Assembly (NCBI GenBank): GCA_038254365.1 | Contig: JBBSGI010000003.1 | Span: 1-64,000, forward strand | DNA length: 64,000 nucleotides | Direction: 5' to 3' | Origin: JAWWPG01 sp038254365 | GTDB taxonomy: Bacteria > Actinomycetota > Actinomycetes > Propionibacteriales > Nocardioidaceae | In this document: piece after piece, positions 16,485 through 25,528 of the stretch | How the letters are laid out: every line of letters starts with the position of its first letter | How positions within the stretch are numbered: position 1 is the first letter of the stretch | Program-made: the position numbers and the translations under genes | The notes under the pieces: model-generated | What the model was told of the DNA's origin: nothing | The model's database searches: none | The model's input: only the letters and a program-made list of their open reading frames with translations

Positions 16485-17540
16485 TCATGAGCCACATCGG
16501 GTGATCGCCGAGGTGTTGCCCGAGTTGAGCGCCTTCAGGGCAGCGACCGCGTCGGCGAGCGTCGCGATCTTGATCAGCTCCACGTCGCCGGCCAACGGCG
16601 AGCCCGCTGCCTCGGCGCAGTTGGCGGCCGGCACCAGGAAGACCCGGGCACCGTCGCCGTACGCGCCGGCGATCTTCTGCTGGATGCCCCCGATCTCACC
16701 GACGTTGCCGTCGACGTCGATGGTCCCGGTGCCGGCGACGTCACGGCCCCCGGTCAGCGCGCCTGGGGTCAGCTTGTCGTATATCGCGAGGGAGAAGATC
16801 AGGCCGGCGCTCGGGCCGCCGATCGACTGCCCCAGGTTGATCGAGACGTGGAACGGCGGGTCGAACTCGTCGGGGTCCAGCTCGATGCCGATGCGTGATC
16901 TCGAGTGCCCGCTGGGGTTCGCCTCGGTCCGCACCGTGGCGGTGTGCGTGGTGCCGCCCCGGTCGAAGGTGATCATGACCGGGGTGCCCGGAGCAAGGTT
17001 CGTGATCGCCGCCACCACGTCGTCACGGGTGTGCACCGCCTTGCCCTGCAGGGCAGTGATGACGTCGCCCGGCTTCAGCACTCCCACCGCAGGAGTCCCC
17101 GGCACGATGCTCTTCACCCGCACGTGCAGGGCGTCGATGCCGAGCGCCCCGAGGCCAGCGGCGATGGCCGTCGACTGGGAGTCGAGCATCTCCTGGGTGT
17201 TCTGCTGCTGCACCTGCTGGACGCTCTGGTCGGGCGGATAGACCACGTCGCGGGGTACCACGATCTGGTCGGAGCTCCACCAGGCGTCCATCACCTGCGG
17301 AAGCCGGACCCGGTAGTCGGCCCGGGTCTCGGAGACGGTGGTCAGCCGGAGCTGGCCGGTGGTCGGATACTGCCGGTGCCCCGAGATGGAGATCACCGGC
17401 TTGTTGTCGAACGCGCCGAGGGTGTTCTCCGTCGGGCCGGGCGAGAGGAGGACGTACGGCATGGGCGCCAGGAAGGCGACCCCGAACAGCGTGACCAGGC
17501 AGACCACCGCGAGAGTGAGCGCAGTCGACCTCTGATTCAC
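16485..17540 (-). CDS. PDZ and Lon-type (S16) membrane protease, YlbL-like
   Basis: The product has about 351 residues. I took the GTG at 17540 because it directly precedes the signal-anchor helix (TLAVVCLVTLFGVAFLAPMP); the frame extends to 17642. A PDZ domain follows at roughly residues 155-245 (GVLKPGDVITALQGKAVHTR). A C-terminal S16 domain carries the catalytic Ser in GGPSAGLIFSLAI and the Lys in GEIGGIQQKIAGA. This Ser-Lys dyad and anchor-PDZ-S16 order define YlbL-type extracytoplasmic proteases (Rv3194c-like). It probably cleaves envelope substrates. It is first in the operon with PPA1309 and UPF0182. Confidence 0.92.
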   Translation of the reverse strand: MNQRSTALTLAVVCLVTLFGVAFLAPMPYVLLSPGPTENTLGAFDNKPVISISGHRQYPTTGQLRLTTVSETRADYRVRLPQVMDAWWSSDQIVVPRDVVYPPDQSVQQVQQQNTQEMLDSQSTAIAAGLGALGIDALHVRVKSIVPGTPAVGVLKPGDVITALQGKAVHTRDDVVAAITNLAPGTPVMITFDRGGTTHTATVRTEANPSGHSRSRIGIELDPDEFDPPFHVSINLGQSIGGPSAGLIFSLAIYDKLTPGALTGGRDVAGTGTIDVDGNVGEIGGIQQKIAGAYGDGARVFLVPAANCAEAAGSPLAGDVELIKIATLADAVAALKALNSGNTSAITRCGS

Positions 17541-17553
17541 GGCGCTGATGATG

Positions 17554-17820
17554 TCACCTGGCGACGCGGGAGCCGGACGAGGGGCGACGTGCCAGGCCGC
17601 GGATCGCGACACCGTGCGACCTCTCCTGGGGGGCGGAGACAACCGGCTTGCCGCGCCGCGGCGGCGTGCGTTCCAAGGCCCGCTTCATCCGGGCCATCGC
17701 CTCGGCCGAGTCGTCGCGCCTGACCTCTTCGCGGTCCCGCCCGACCCAAGCCGCCCACCCCATCGCCAGGCAGGTCGCAGCCAGCGGCGGCACCAGCCAC
17801 CACAACACCGACATCGGCAC
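17554..17820 (-). CDS. Small membrane-anchored hypothetical protein
   Basis: The product has 88 residues. One N-terminal membrane helix (SVLWWLVPPLAATCLAMGWA) is followed by an arginine-rich cytoplasmic tail with DREEVRRDDSAEAMARMKRA and a basic C-terminus. Similar short proteins accompany YlbL-type protease genes in actinobacteria, and the spacing of 13 bases to the protease start is consistent with one operon. Function is unknown. Confidence 0.65.
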   Translation of the reverse strand: MPMSVLWWLVPPLAATCLAMGWAAWVGRDREEVRRDDSAEAMARMKRALERTPPRRGKPVVSAPQERSHGVAIRGLARRPSSGSRVAR

Positions 17821-17883
17821 TCCCGCGGGCTCGAGGAACTCTGGCTCTCCAGCGTACGTCGACCTCGGACGCCACCCGGGTCG

Positions 17884-18384
<501 letters not shown>

Positions 18385-18506
18385 CCGGCGACCTTATCCC
18401 GCTGGGCCTACCGGGCCCACGGAGATCGCCCCCGTCGCACCTGCCTGCAAACGCGCGCGACCCTCGATCGGGCAGGACCTGACCTGCGGTCCAGTACCGT
18501 GGAGAA

Positions 18507-19850
18507 ATGGCAGATCTTCCCCAGGGGCCCGACGACGAGGGCGCCGACCAGTCGAGGCCGAACCCGTTCTCTGGCACGCCGTTCGAGCAGATGTTCAGCA
18601 GCATGGCGAGCGGAGACATGTCGGGTCTGCAGGCCATGTTCGGTCAGCTCCAGCAGATGTTCACGCCCCACGAAGGCGCGGTCAACTGGCAGCTGGCCCG
18701 CGACCTCGCCCGTCAGGTGGTGGCCCAGCAGCCGGACCGGTCGGCCGACGAGGGTGACCGGTCTCGATTGGCCGACGTCGCCCAGCTCGCCGAGCACTGG
18801 CTGGACGCCGCGACCGAGTTCCCCGCGGGCACCAGCCAGATCGCGGCCTGGAGCCGCGCGGAATGGGTCGAGACCAGCATCGCGGTGTGGGAGCGGCTCG
18901 TGGAGCCGGTCGCCGACAGTGTCGTCAAGGCGATGGGCTCGGCGCTGCCCGCCGAGGCGCAGGCCATGGCCGGCCCGATGCTCGGCATGCTCAGCCAGAT
19001 CGGCAGCGCGATGTTCACCCAACAGATCGGGCAGGCCATCGGCGAGCTCTCCGGTGAGGTGGTCTCGGCCACCGACGTCGGGTTCCCGGTCGGCAACGCC
19101 GGCGCCCCGGCCATGGTGCTGACCAACGCCGCCGCGTTCGGCGAGGGCCTCGGCATCGACGAGCCCGACGTCCTCCTGTACCTGGTGCTCCGCGAGTGCG
19201 CCCACCAGCGCCTCTATGCCCAGACTCCGTGGCTTCGCGACTACGTCTCCTCGTTGATCGAGGACTACGGCCGCGGGATCAGGATCGACACCAGCCGGAT
19301 CGAGAACACGCTAGGCAGCATCGACCCGACGAACGTCGAAGCCGTCCAGGAGGCCATGAACGGTGGCCTCTTCGACGTCGCCCAGACCCCGACCCAGGAG
19401 GCGGCCCTGCAGCGGCTGGAGACGGTGCTCGCGCTCGTCGAAGGCTGGGTCGACGAGGTGGTCACCCAGGCGTCGACGGCCATGCCTGCGTCCGGCGCCC
19501 TGCGCGAGGCGATGCGTCGGCGGCGCGCCGCCGGCGGCCCCGCCGAGGCGACCTTCGCCGCTCTCGTGGGCCTCGAGCTCCGTCCCCGCCGGCTGCGGGA
19601 CGCGGCCACCCTCTGGGGGGCTCTGCGGTCAGCCGAAGGCGCCGCGGCCCGCGACGCGGTCTGGGCCCACCGTGAGCTCCTGCCCACGACGGCCGATCTC
19701 GACGACCCGCTCTCGTACGCCGCCCGCACCAAGGAGGCGGACTCGGTCGACACCGAGTCGCCAGAGTTCGACGCCGCCCTCGCCGCGCTGATCGAAGGCA
19801 CCGACGACCCGCAGGCAGACCCCGACCCGGACGAGTCCAGCGATCGGTGA
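18507..19850 (+). CDS. DUF2342 zincin-like protein
   Basis: The product has 447 residues and matches the actinobacterial DUF2342 family (annotated as zinc-dependent metalloprotease or F420 biosynthesis associated; Rv3195-like). A Met/Gln-rich N-terminus (EQMFSSMASGDMSGLQAMFG) is followed by a helical core. The segment VLLYLVLRECAHQRLYAQTP has the ExxH part of the metal-binding signature, although a full HExxH is not present. The acidic tail is typical. The ATG at 18507 is 122 bases from the divergent moaE start. Its stop overlaps the Nudix gene's GTG by 4 bp. The reaction is not established. Confidence 0.85.
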   Translation: MADLPQGPDDEGADQSRPNPFSGTPFEQMFSSMASGDMSGLQAMFGQLQQMFTPHEGAVNWQLARDLARQVVAQQPDRSADEGDRSRLADVAQLAEHWLDAATEFPAGTSQIAAWSRAEWVETSIAVWERLVEPVADSVVKAMGSALPAEAQAMAGPMLGMLSQIGSAMFTQQIGQAIGELSGEVVSATDVGFPVGNAGAPAMVLTNAAAFGEGLGIDEPDVLLYLVLRECAHQRLYAQTPWLRDYVSSLIEDYGRGIRIDTSRIENTLGSIDPTNVEAVQEAMNGGLFDVAQTPTQEAALQRLETVLALVEGWVDEVVTQASTAMPASGALREAMRRRRAAGGPAEATFAALVGLELRPRRLRDAATLWGALRSAEGAAARDAVWAHRELLPTTADLDDPLSYAARTKEADSVDTESPEFDAALAALIEGTDDPQADPDPDESSDR

Positions 19851-20386
19851 CCCTGTACGACGACGCCGTCGCCGCATTGACCCGATGGCCGGCGCCCACC
19901 AGAGACCAGGCCGCGCTCCGCACGTCGTACCTCGCGCATCTGCAGTCCCACCCCGACGGGCTGTCCCGGCACTGTCACCCGGACCACCTCACCGCGAGCC
20001 TGCTCGTGGTGGACCAGGCACGCGAGCGGGTACTGCTGAGTCTGCACGCCCGTTACCGGATCTGGGTTCAGCTCGGGGGGCACTGTGAGCCCGGCGACGA
20101 GACCCTCGCCGGAGCCGCACTGCGCGAAGGAGTCGAGGAGTCGGGCCTGACCGGCCTCGCGCTGGTCTCGACGCAACCGGCCCAGCTCAGCACGCACGAG
20201 GTGCGCTGTGGCCCGATCCGGCCGTCACATCACCTCGACGTTCGCTACCTCGCGGTCGCGCCGCCCGGTTGCGACCCTGTGGTCAGTGCAGAGTCCCTGG
20301 ACGTGCGGTGGTTTGATGTCAACGCGCTACCACCCGGCGTGGACGCCCCGTTGCGGGACCTGGTGTCGATCGCGCGGCTGGCCTGA
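19847..20386 (+). CDS. Nudix hydrolase
   Basis: The product has 179 residues. The Nudix box starts GGHCEPGDETLAGAALRE and continues GVEESGL, which satisfies Gx5Ex7REUxEExGU. The preceding RIWVQLGGH gives the usual first strand. A helical N-terminal segment of about 45 residues (LTRWPAPTRDQAALRTSYLA) precedes the domain. The substrate is a nucleoside diphosphate linked compound but cannot be specified. Translation is coupled to the DUF2342 gene by a GTGA overlap. Confidence 0.9.
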   Translation: MTLYDDAVAALTRWPAPTRDQAALRTSYLAHLQSHPDGLSRHCHPDHLTASLLVVDQARERVLLSLHARYRIWVQLGGHCEPGDETLAGAALREGVEESGLTGLALVSTQPAQLSTHEVRCGPIRPSHHLDVRYLAVAPPGCDPVVSAESLDVRWFDVNALPPGVDAPLRDLVSIARLA

Positions 20387-20463
20387 GGCGTCCCGGCGCG
20401 GCGCCTCCACGGACGACGGCTCCGGCCCGCGGGGGGACCGAGGAGGCGGAGCCAGAACCAACA

Positions 20464-20528
20464 AGGCCCCCAGGGCGCGGATCGCGTTCGCCTTCCCCTT
20501 GCGAACGCCTCCGTTATCCCGGGGGCCT
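20464..20528. terminator. Nested inverted repeats downstream of the Nudix gene
   Basis: AGGCCCCC (20464-20471) pairs with GGGGGCCT (20521-20528). Inside it, GCGTTCGC (20484-20491) pairs perfectly with GCGAACGC (20501-20508) around a 9-base loop. The structure is 80 bases after the Nudix stop, so transcription termination is the simplest reading, but there is no T-run. A structured RNA is the alternative. Confidence 0.45.
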
Positions 20529-20588
20529 CATCGATGCAGGTGACGTTAGTTGGGGCTGGGTCGAGAGTCAACGCACGTGTCCGCGACT

Positions 20589-20758
20589 TGTGGACGGCCT
20601 TGTGGACAAGGAGCGGCAAACCCGTCCTGACTGTGGACAACCGGTGGACAGCCGCGGGTCGGCGGGGGAAAACCTGCTCCTCCGACGTGCTGAACGGCTC
20701 GGTGTCGCCGTGACTCGTGGTCCACTGCCTGTGGACGGAAAAAACTCCGTCATCCACA
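20589..20758. promoter_or_regulatory. Cluster of DnaA-box-like sites
   Basis: Two exact copies of TGTGGACAA (the actinobacterial DnaA box TTGTCCACA on the other strand) lie at 20601-20609 and 20632-20640. TGTGGACGG occurs at 20589-20597 and 20730-20738. A weaker GGTGGACAG is at 20643-20651. TCATCCACA is at 20750-20758 in the opposite orientation. An A-run (GGAAAAAACTC) is beside the last two. The 464-base gap 20387-20850 has no gene. This is not next to dnaA or dnaN, so it may titrate or respond to DnaA rather than be oriC. Confidence 0.55.
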
Positions 20759-20850
20759 ACTGCGCACCGGTCCCGCCGCCGACGCGGCTACCAACCGCAC
20801 CGCCGCAGTGGTGCGCCGGGAGCGTCGGCGCGGCCAACTACCGTGGAGTA

Positions 20851-21447
20851 ATGGGAAACCGGGCGGAGCCATTGCGGGTCGAGGTGCGTCGCTCGTCCCG
20901 ACGCACCCGCACCGTCTCGGCCTACCGCCAAGACGACGCGATCGTCGTCCTGATCCCGGCGCGCCTGAGCTCCGCGGAGGAGCGGGAGTGGGTCACCACG
21001 ATGGTCGAGCGGGTGACCAGGTCGGAGCGGCGCCGCCGACGCAGTGACGACGACCTGGTCCGCCGTGCCGCCGATCTCTCGCGGAGATATCTCGACGGTC
21101 GCGCCAAGCCCGCGTCCGTCCGGTGGGTCCCCAACCAGAACTCCCGGTGGGGCTCCTGCACGCCGGCCGACCGGACCGTCCGCATCTCCGAACGACTGCG
21201 GCAGATGCCCCCGTACGTCGTCGACTACGTCCTCGTGCACGAGCTGGCACACCTCCTCGTGCACGGCCACGGTGACGAATTCTGGGCCTGGGTCGACCGG
21301 TTCCCGCAGACGGAGCGGGCCCGAGGCTTCCTCGACGGCGTCTCGGCCACCGCACAGCTCGGCATCGTCGACGGCGCGGACCATGACGGCGATACCGAGG
21401 CCCACGAGCGGGCCGAGCCCGCCCACGACCCGTCGTCGGCGACGTGA
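20851..21447 (+). CDS. YgjP/SprT-type metallopeptidase-like protein
   Basis: The product has 198 residues. The zinc site HELAHLLVHGHGDEFW carries HExxH with a downstream His/Glu. The preceding NQNSRWGSCTP and LRQMPPYVVDYVLVHE are typical of the YgjP (DUF45/M48-like) family (Rv3207c/Rv3196A-type proteins in actinobacteria). The ATG at 20851 has a weak GGAG 6 bases upstream; the frame is open further 5' but lacks coding character. There is no signal peptide, so it acts in the cytoplasm. Activity and substrate are unproven. Its stop adjoins the PQQ dehydrogenase start (TGATGA). Confidence 0.88.
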   Translation: MGNRAEPLRVEVRRSSRRTRTVSAYRQDDAIVVLIPARLSSAEEREWVTTMVERVTRSERRRRRSDDDLVRRAADLSRRYLDGRAKPASVRWVPNQNSRWGSCTPADRTVRISERLRQMPPYVVDYVLVHELAHLLVHGHGDEFWAWVDRFPQTERARGFLDGVSATAQLGIVDGADHDGDTEAHERAEPAHDPSSAT

Positions 21448-22631
21448 TGAGGTGGTCGACGGGCCGGTGCTCGGCGACTAACGGGCGGACCAGGTGGCGG
21501 GCTCGCGTCGTCCTCTCGCTTCTTGCGGTCGCGGCCCTGGCGGGGTGCGGCGACTCCCCTTCCACCGACCCAAGCACCACAACCTCAGCCTCTACCCGCA
21601 CGAGCGGCAGCACGCCGCCCACTCCACCGGCCGTGACCGTCACCGACCTCCCCGCGGGTCCGCTCGCCGGTGGTGTGACGTCGATCGCTACCGGACTCGC
21701 TGTCCCGTGGGGGGTCGCGTTCCTCCCCGACGGGACCGCCCTGGTCTCCGAGCGCGACAAGGCCGTGCTGCTCCTGGTCGGTCCCGCCGAGCAGGTGAGC
21801 CTCGCCGCCCGGGTCGAGGGGGTCACCCCTACCTCCGAGGGTGGCCTGCTCGGGGTGGCCGTCTCCCCCGACTACCCACGCGACCACCGGATCTTCGTCT
21901 ACGCGACCACCGCCGAGGACAACCGGGTGCTCAGCGGCACGATCGAGGAGTTCCGGGCCGGCGACGAGCAGCCGATCCTTACCGGCATCCCACGAGGCGA
22001 GATCCACGACGGCGGCCGACTGGCGTTCGGTCCCGACGGCATGCTGTACGTCACCACCGGCGAGACGGGCACCGGGGCGCTGGCGCAGGACGTCGGCTCC
22101 CTCGGCGGCAAGATCCTCCGGATCCGGCCCGACGGATCGATCCCGCCCGACAACCCGTTCCCAGACTCTCCGGTCTGGAGCTACGGCCACCGCAACGTGC
22201 AGGGCATCGCCTGGGACAGCGCCGGCCGGCTGTGGGAGGACGAGTTCGGCAGCGAGCTGTGGGACGAGATCAACCTGATCGAGCCCGGAGCCGACTACGG
22301 CTGGCCCGCGGCGGAAGGCACCGCCGACCTGCCCGGCATGACCGACCCGCGAGCCGTGTTCAGCACATCCGCGGCCTCCCCCTCCGGACTCGCGTTCGCG
22401 AACGGCGCCCTGTGGATGGGCGCCCTGCAAGGGCAGACCACCTGGCGGGTCCCGGTGCGGGCCGACGCTGCTCTCGGTCAGCCGGTCGCCGTACGGCTGT
22501 CGAACTCCCGAACCAGGACAGTGGTCGCCGCTCCCGACGGCAGCCTGTGGGTGACCACCAGCGACCGTGACGGCCGCGGCATGCCAGGCCCTGGCGACGA
22601 CGCCATCCTGGCCATCCGACCGGCGGGCTAA
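21447..22631 (+). CDS. PQQ-dependent sugar dehydrogenase-like lipoprotein
   Basis: The product has about 394 residues. A lipoprotein signal peptide (VVLSLLAVAALAGC) and a Ser/Thr-rich linker are followed by a six-bladed propeller of the GSDH/sorbosone dehydrogenase family. Signatures are ATGLAVPWGVAFLPDGTALV, SEGGLLGVAVSPDY, HDGGRLAFGPDGMLYVTTGE, WSYGHRNVQGIAWD and INLIEPGADYGWP. Family members oxidise sugars with PQQ and Ca2+ outside the cell; the actual substrate is unknown. The ATG at 21447 overlaps the preceding stop by one base; a GTG at 21444 is the alternative. Confidence 0.92.
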   Translation: MRWSTGRCSATNGRTRWRARVVLSLLAVAALAGCGDSPSTDPSTTTSASTRTSGSTPPTPPAVTVTDLPAGPLAGGVTSIATGLAVPWGVAFLPDGTALVSERDKAVLLLVGPAEQVSLAARVEGVTPTSEGGLLGVAVSPDYPRDHRIFVYATTAEDNRVLSGTIEEFRAGDEQPILTGIPRGEIHDGGRLAFGPDGMLYVTTGETGTGALAQDVGSLGGKILRIRPDGSIPPDNPFPDSPVWSYGHRNVQGIAWDSAGRLWEDEFGSELWDEINLIEPGADYGWPAAEGTADLPGMTDPRAVFSTSAASPSGLAFANGALWMGALQGQTTWRVPVRADAALGQPVAVRLSNSRTRTVVAAPDGSLWVTTSDRDGRGMPGPGDDAILAIRPAG

Positions 22632-22854
22632 CTGTCCATTATCGGAGTATTTAAGGCTTTCGCTGAGCGTGCGTAGCGGTCTGGACGACACGAATGGTCG
22701 CGTCGTCTGGGCAACTGGGCGACGCTCCCGTAGGGTGACGCGGTGTCGGCGCACATGCTGGCACCAACCCGGTGCCGGTCACGGCATCCGGCGACCGAGA
22801 TGACGCGGTCGGTGGTGTCACCATCGAGCGCCCGTGGACCCAGAGGAGGCTCTG

Positions 22855-23013
22855 ATGGCGGAGACCTGGAGCGGCGAGTTCTACTGCGTGAAGTGCAAGG
22901 CCAAGCGCGAGGCAAGCGGCGAGGTCCGCGTCAACGACAAGGGCACCCGGATGGCAAAGGCCGTCTGTCCCGTCTGTGGCACGAACCTGAACCGGATCCT
23001 GGGCAAGGCCTGA
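22855..23013 (+). CDS. DUF5679 small zinc-ribbon protein
   Basis: The product has 52 residues. An excellent AGGAGG (22843-22848) precedes the ATG. Two CxxC pairs (FYCVKCKAKRE and AVCPVCGTNLNR) form a treble-clef or ribbon zinc site, and the basic spacing matches the actinobacterial DUF5679 family. It is probably a nucleic-acid or protein-binding factor. The region before it (22632-22854) holds no other gene. It stands alone on + between the dehydrogenase and the E1-like gene. Confidence 0.9.
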   Translation: MAETWSGEFYCVKCKAKREASGEVRVNDKGTRMAKAVCPVCGTNLNRILGKA

Positions 23014-23223
23014 CCTGGCTCGACCGTCGAGGCGGGCCCCGGCACCGTCTGGGGACCCGCCTCTTCGGTGTCGACCGCCGCAAGGGGAGATCGTTTTCGG
23101 GCCCTCGATCCGGGGATGACCGGCGAGGCTGTGGATGACCGACGCCGCCCAGCCGGCATCTTTGGCAGGCTGGGGCGCACCGCCGGCAGGTCCGAGCGGC
23201 ACGACGGACCGAGGGGCGGCCAG

Positions 23224-24117
23224 GTGAGACCGATGATGCGACCCGGGTTGCATGTGCTGCGCCGCGACCTGCGCACACTGCAGCTCGGGGTGGAGTGGCC
23301 CGGTGTCGCCGCGCTGCTCGACAACCCGGCAGTCCGGGCGGTGCTCGACGCGGTAGACGGCTTCCGTGATCTCGCCGGGGTGGTCCTTGCCGCGCAGGCT
23401 CGCGGGGTGCCCGCCGAGGCCGCGCAGCAGGCGCTCGACGCGCTGCTCGACGCGGGCGCGCTCGTCGACCAAGCGCTGCTCAAGCCGGCAGACCTCGACG
23501 ATGCAACCTGGTCGACGATGTGGTTGCTGGCGGGGCCTCGATCCAGCGCGTCGGTCGTCCACCGGACGCGGGCCAGGGCAACCGTGTACGTCGAGGGATC
23601 CGGGCGGGTCGCCGACCTGCTTCGCCGACTGGTGGCGGAGGAGCGACTCGCGCTCACCGAGGCGGCCCGCGAGGCGACGGTCGTCGTACACGCCGACGAC
23701 CGAGAGCCCTCCCGCCCAGCCGCCGACGAGGCCCTGCGCCGGGGAGTGCCGTTCCTCTGCGTCGGCATCCGGGAGCTGGTCGGCCTGGTGGGACCGTTCG
23801 TCGTCCCCGGTCGCACGGCTTGCCTCCGGTGTGTCGATCTGGCTCGGGCGCAGCTGGACCCGTGCTGGCGCAACCTGGTCGACTCGATGCAGACGAGCCC
23901 AGCGGCCGAGCCCTGCCGGGCACCGTCCCTCGTCGCCACCGTGGCCGGCTACGCCGCTCAGGAGATCGCCCTCTGGGCCACCGGAACGCTGCCCGTCAGC
24001 TGCGATCACGTCGTCGAGATCCCTCACGGACTCGGCGAGGTCCAGACGGTCGGCTACCAGCCGCACCCGCAGTGCGGCTGCGGCTGGCAATCCGGGCAAG
24101 AGACAATGAGTGCATGA
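23224..24117 (+). CDS. E1/ThiF-like superfamily protein (Rv3196-like)
   Basis: The product has about 297 residues from the GTG at 23224 (ATGs at 23233 and 23236 are alternatives). A helical N-terminal part (LDNPAVRAVLDAVDGFRDLA) resembles the peptide-binding domain of cyclodehydratase partner proteins. The second half reads RGVPFLCVGIRELVGLVGPF and RTACLRCVDLARAQLDPCW, with a late HPQCGCGW, giving the zinc-binding CxxC...CxC of E1-like folds. The ATP-binding glycine loop and catalytic arginines of active E1 enzymes are not evident, so it may be a non-catalytic relative. Its TGA overlaps the ABC1 kinase ATG by 4 bp. Confidence 0.75.
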   Translation: MRPMMRPGLHVLRRDLRTLQLGVEWPGVAALLDNPAVRAVLDAVDGFRDLAGVVLAAQARGVPAEAAQQALDALLDAGALVDQALLKPADLDDATWSTMWLLAGPRSSASVVHRTRARATVYVEGSGRVADLLRRLVAEERLALTEAAREATVVVHADDREPSRPAADEALRRGVPFLCVGIRELVGLVGPFVVPGRTACLRCVDLARAQLDPCWRNLVDSMQTSPAAEPCRAPSLVATVAGYAAQEIALWATGTLPVSCDHVVEIPHGLGEVQTVGYQPHPQCGCGWQSGQETMSA

Positions 24118-25433
24118 CTGACCTGCCCAGGAAGGCCGTGGTGCGCTCCGCGCGTCTCGCCTCGCTGCCGCTCGGCTACGCGGGCAGGGCAACTCTCGGC
24201 GTGGGCAGACGTCTGCGCGGCACCCCCGCGGAGGCCGTCACCGCGCAGGTCCAGCAACGCACCGCCGAGCAGCTGTTCAAGGTGCTCGGCGAGCTGAAGG
24301 GTGGCGCCATGAAGTTCGGGCAGGCGCTCTCGGTCTTCGAGGCGGCCCTGCCGGAGGGCCTGGTCGCCCCCTACCGGGCGACCCTCACGAAGCTGCAGGA
24401 CGCCGCACCGCCGATGTCGTCGACGGTGGTCCACCAGGTACTGGCGCGTGAGCTGGGGGCGGACTGGCGGCGACAGTTCGTCACCTTCGAGGACGACCCG
24501 GCAGCCGCTGCGTCGATCGGGCAGGTGCACAAGGCCACCTGGCATGACGGCCGCCAGGTGGCGGTCAAGATCCAGTACCCCGGCGCCGGCGAGGCTCTCA
24601 CCAGCGACCTGCGGCAGATCTCCCGGGTCGCGAAGCTGCTCGGTGCCTGGATTCCCGGCATCGACATCGGGCCGCTGGTCGCCGAGCTCCAGGCGCGGGT
24701 CGCCGAGGAGCTCGACTACACTCTGGAGGCCGATGCCCAGCAGAGGTTTGCGGAGGCATTCCGTGGCGACCCGGACATCGCCGTACCGGACGTCGTGACG
24801 CACACCGACCGCGTGCTGGTCTCGGAGTGGCTGGAGTCCGAGCGCTCCCTCGCTCGGCTGATAGCCGATGGTGACCAGGCCGACCGTGACCTGTATGGCG
24901 AACGCTACGTGCGCTTCCTGTTCTCCGGGCCGGCCCGGGCGGGGCTCCTGCATGCCGACCCGCACCCGGGTAACTACCGCCTGCTCCCCGACGGACGGCT
25001 CGGCGTCGTCGACTACGGGGCCGTCGCACGGCTGCCAGGTGGAGGTCTGCCCCGGGTGATCGGCAAGATGATGCGGCACGCGGTCGACGACGACTACGAG
25101 GCGGTCCTGACCGAGCTGCGGGAGGCGGGGTTCGTCAAGTCGTCCGTGCGGGTCGAGCCCGAGCAGATTCGTCAGTACCTCGGGCCCTTCCTCGAGCCGG
25201 CCGCCACCGAGACGTTCCAGTTCTCCCGCGAATGGATGCGCGGCCAGTTCAACCGGATCAACGACCCCCGCTCCCCCGGCTACACCACCATGCTCAAGAT
25301 CAACCTTCCCCCGGAGTACCTGCTGATCCACCGTGTCTGGCTGGGCGGCATCGGGGTGCTGTCCCAGCTTGAAGCGAAGGCGCCGTTCTCGGCCATCCTC
25401 GCCGACGCCCTCCCCGGCTTCACCCTCTCCTGA
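24114..25433 (+). CDS. ABC1/UbiB (ADCK) family atypical kinase
   Basis: The product has 439 residues. The KxGQ motif of the family is present (GGAMKFGQALSVFE). The Ala-rich loop is PAAAASIGQVHKA, the VAVK lysine is in GRQVAVKIQYPG, the catalytic/metal site is LLHADPHPGNYRLL and the DFG equivalent is GVVDYGAVARL. This is the UbiB/ADCK fold (Rv3197-like), with ATPase or lipid-linked roles suggested for relatives. The ATG overlaps the E1-like stop. The TGA stop lies at the first base of a 21-bp minisatellite, which suggests that the extreme C-terminus may have been changed by it. Confidence 0.93.
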   Translation: MTDLPRKAVVRSARLASLPLGYAGRATLGVGRRLRGTPAEAVTAQVQQRTAEQLFKVLGELKGGAMKFGQALSVFEAALPEGLVAPYRATLTKLQDAAPPMSSTVVHQVLARELGADWRRQFVTFEDDPAAAASIGQVHKATWHDGRQVAVKIQYPGAGEALTSDLRQISRVAKLLGAWIPGIDIGPLVAELQARVAEELDYTLEADAQQRFAEAFRGDPDIAVPDVVTHTDRVLVSEWLESERSLARLIADGDQADRDLYGERYVRFLFSGPARAGLLHADPHPGNYRLLPDGRLGVVDYGAVARLPGGGLPRVIGKMMRHAVDDDYEAVLTELREAGFVKSSVRVEPEQIRQYLGPFLEPAATETFQFSREWMRGQFNRINDPRSPGYTTMLKINLPPEYLLIHRVWLGGIGVLSQLEAKAPFSAILADALPGFTLS

Positions 25434-25528
25434 CCATCCGCCCCTTGTCCCCCACCATCCGGCCCTTGTCCCCGACCATCCGGCCCTTGTCCCCGACCAT
25501 CCGGCCCTTGTTCCCGACCATCCGCCCC
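25433..25528. repeat. 21-bp minisatellite, four full units plus a part
   Basis: Units begin ACCATCCG(G/C)CCCTTGT and repeat at 25433, 25454, 25475 and 25496, with a partial fifth at 25517. Differences are few. On the minus strand the unit codes for a repeated GWSGTRA if read with the neighbouring Zn-ribbon pseudogene. It begins at the stop codon of the ABC1 kinase. Confidence 0.92.

Noticed and set aside
20387..20850. Chromosomal origin oriC
   Set aside because: DnaA-like boxes are present, but dnaA, dnaN and rpmH are not adjacent and the count is low for an actinobacterial origin.
25433..25528. CRISPR array
   Set aside because: Units are contiguous 21-bp tandem copies without unique spacers and no cas genes are present.
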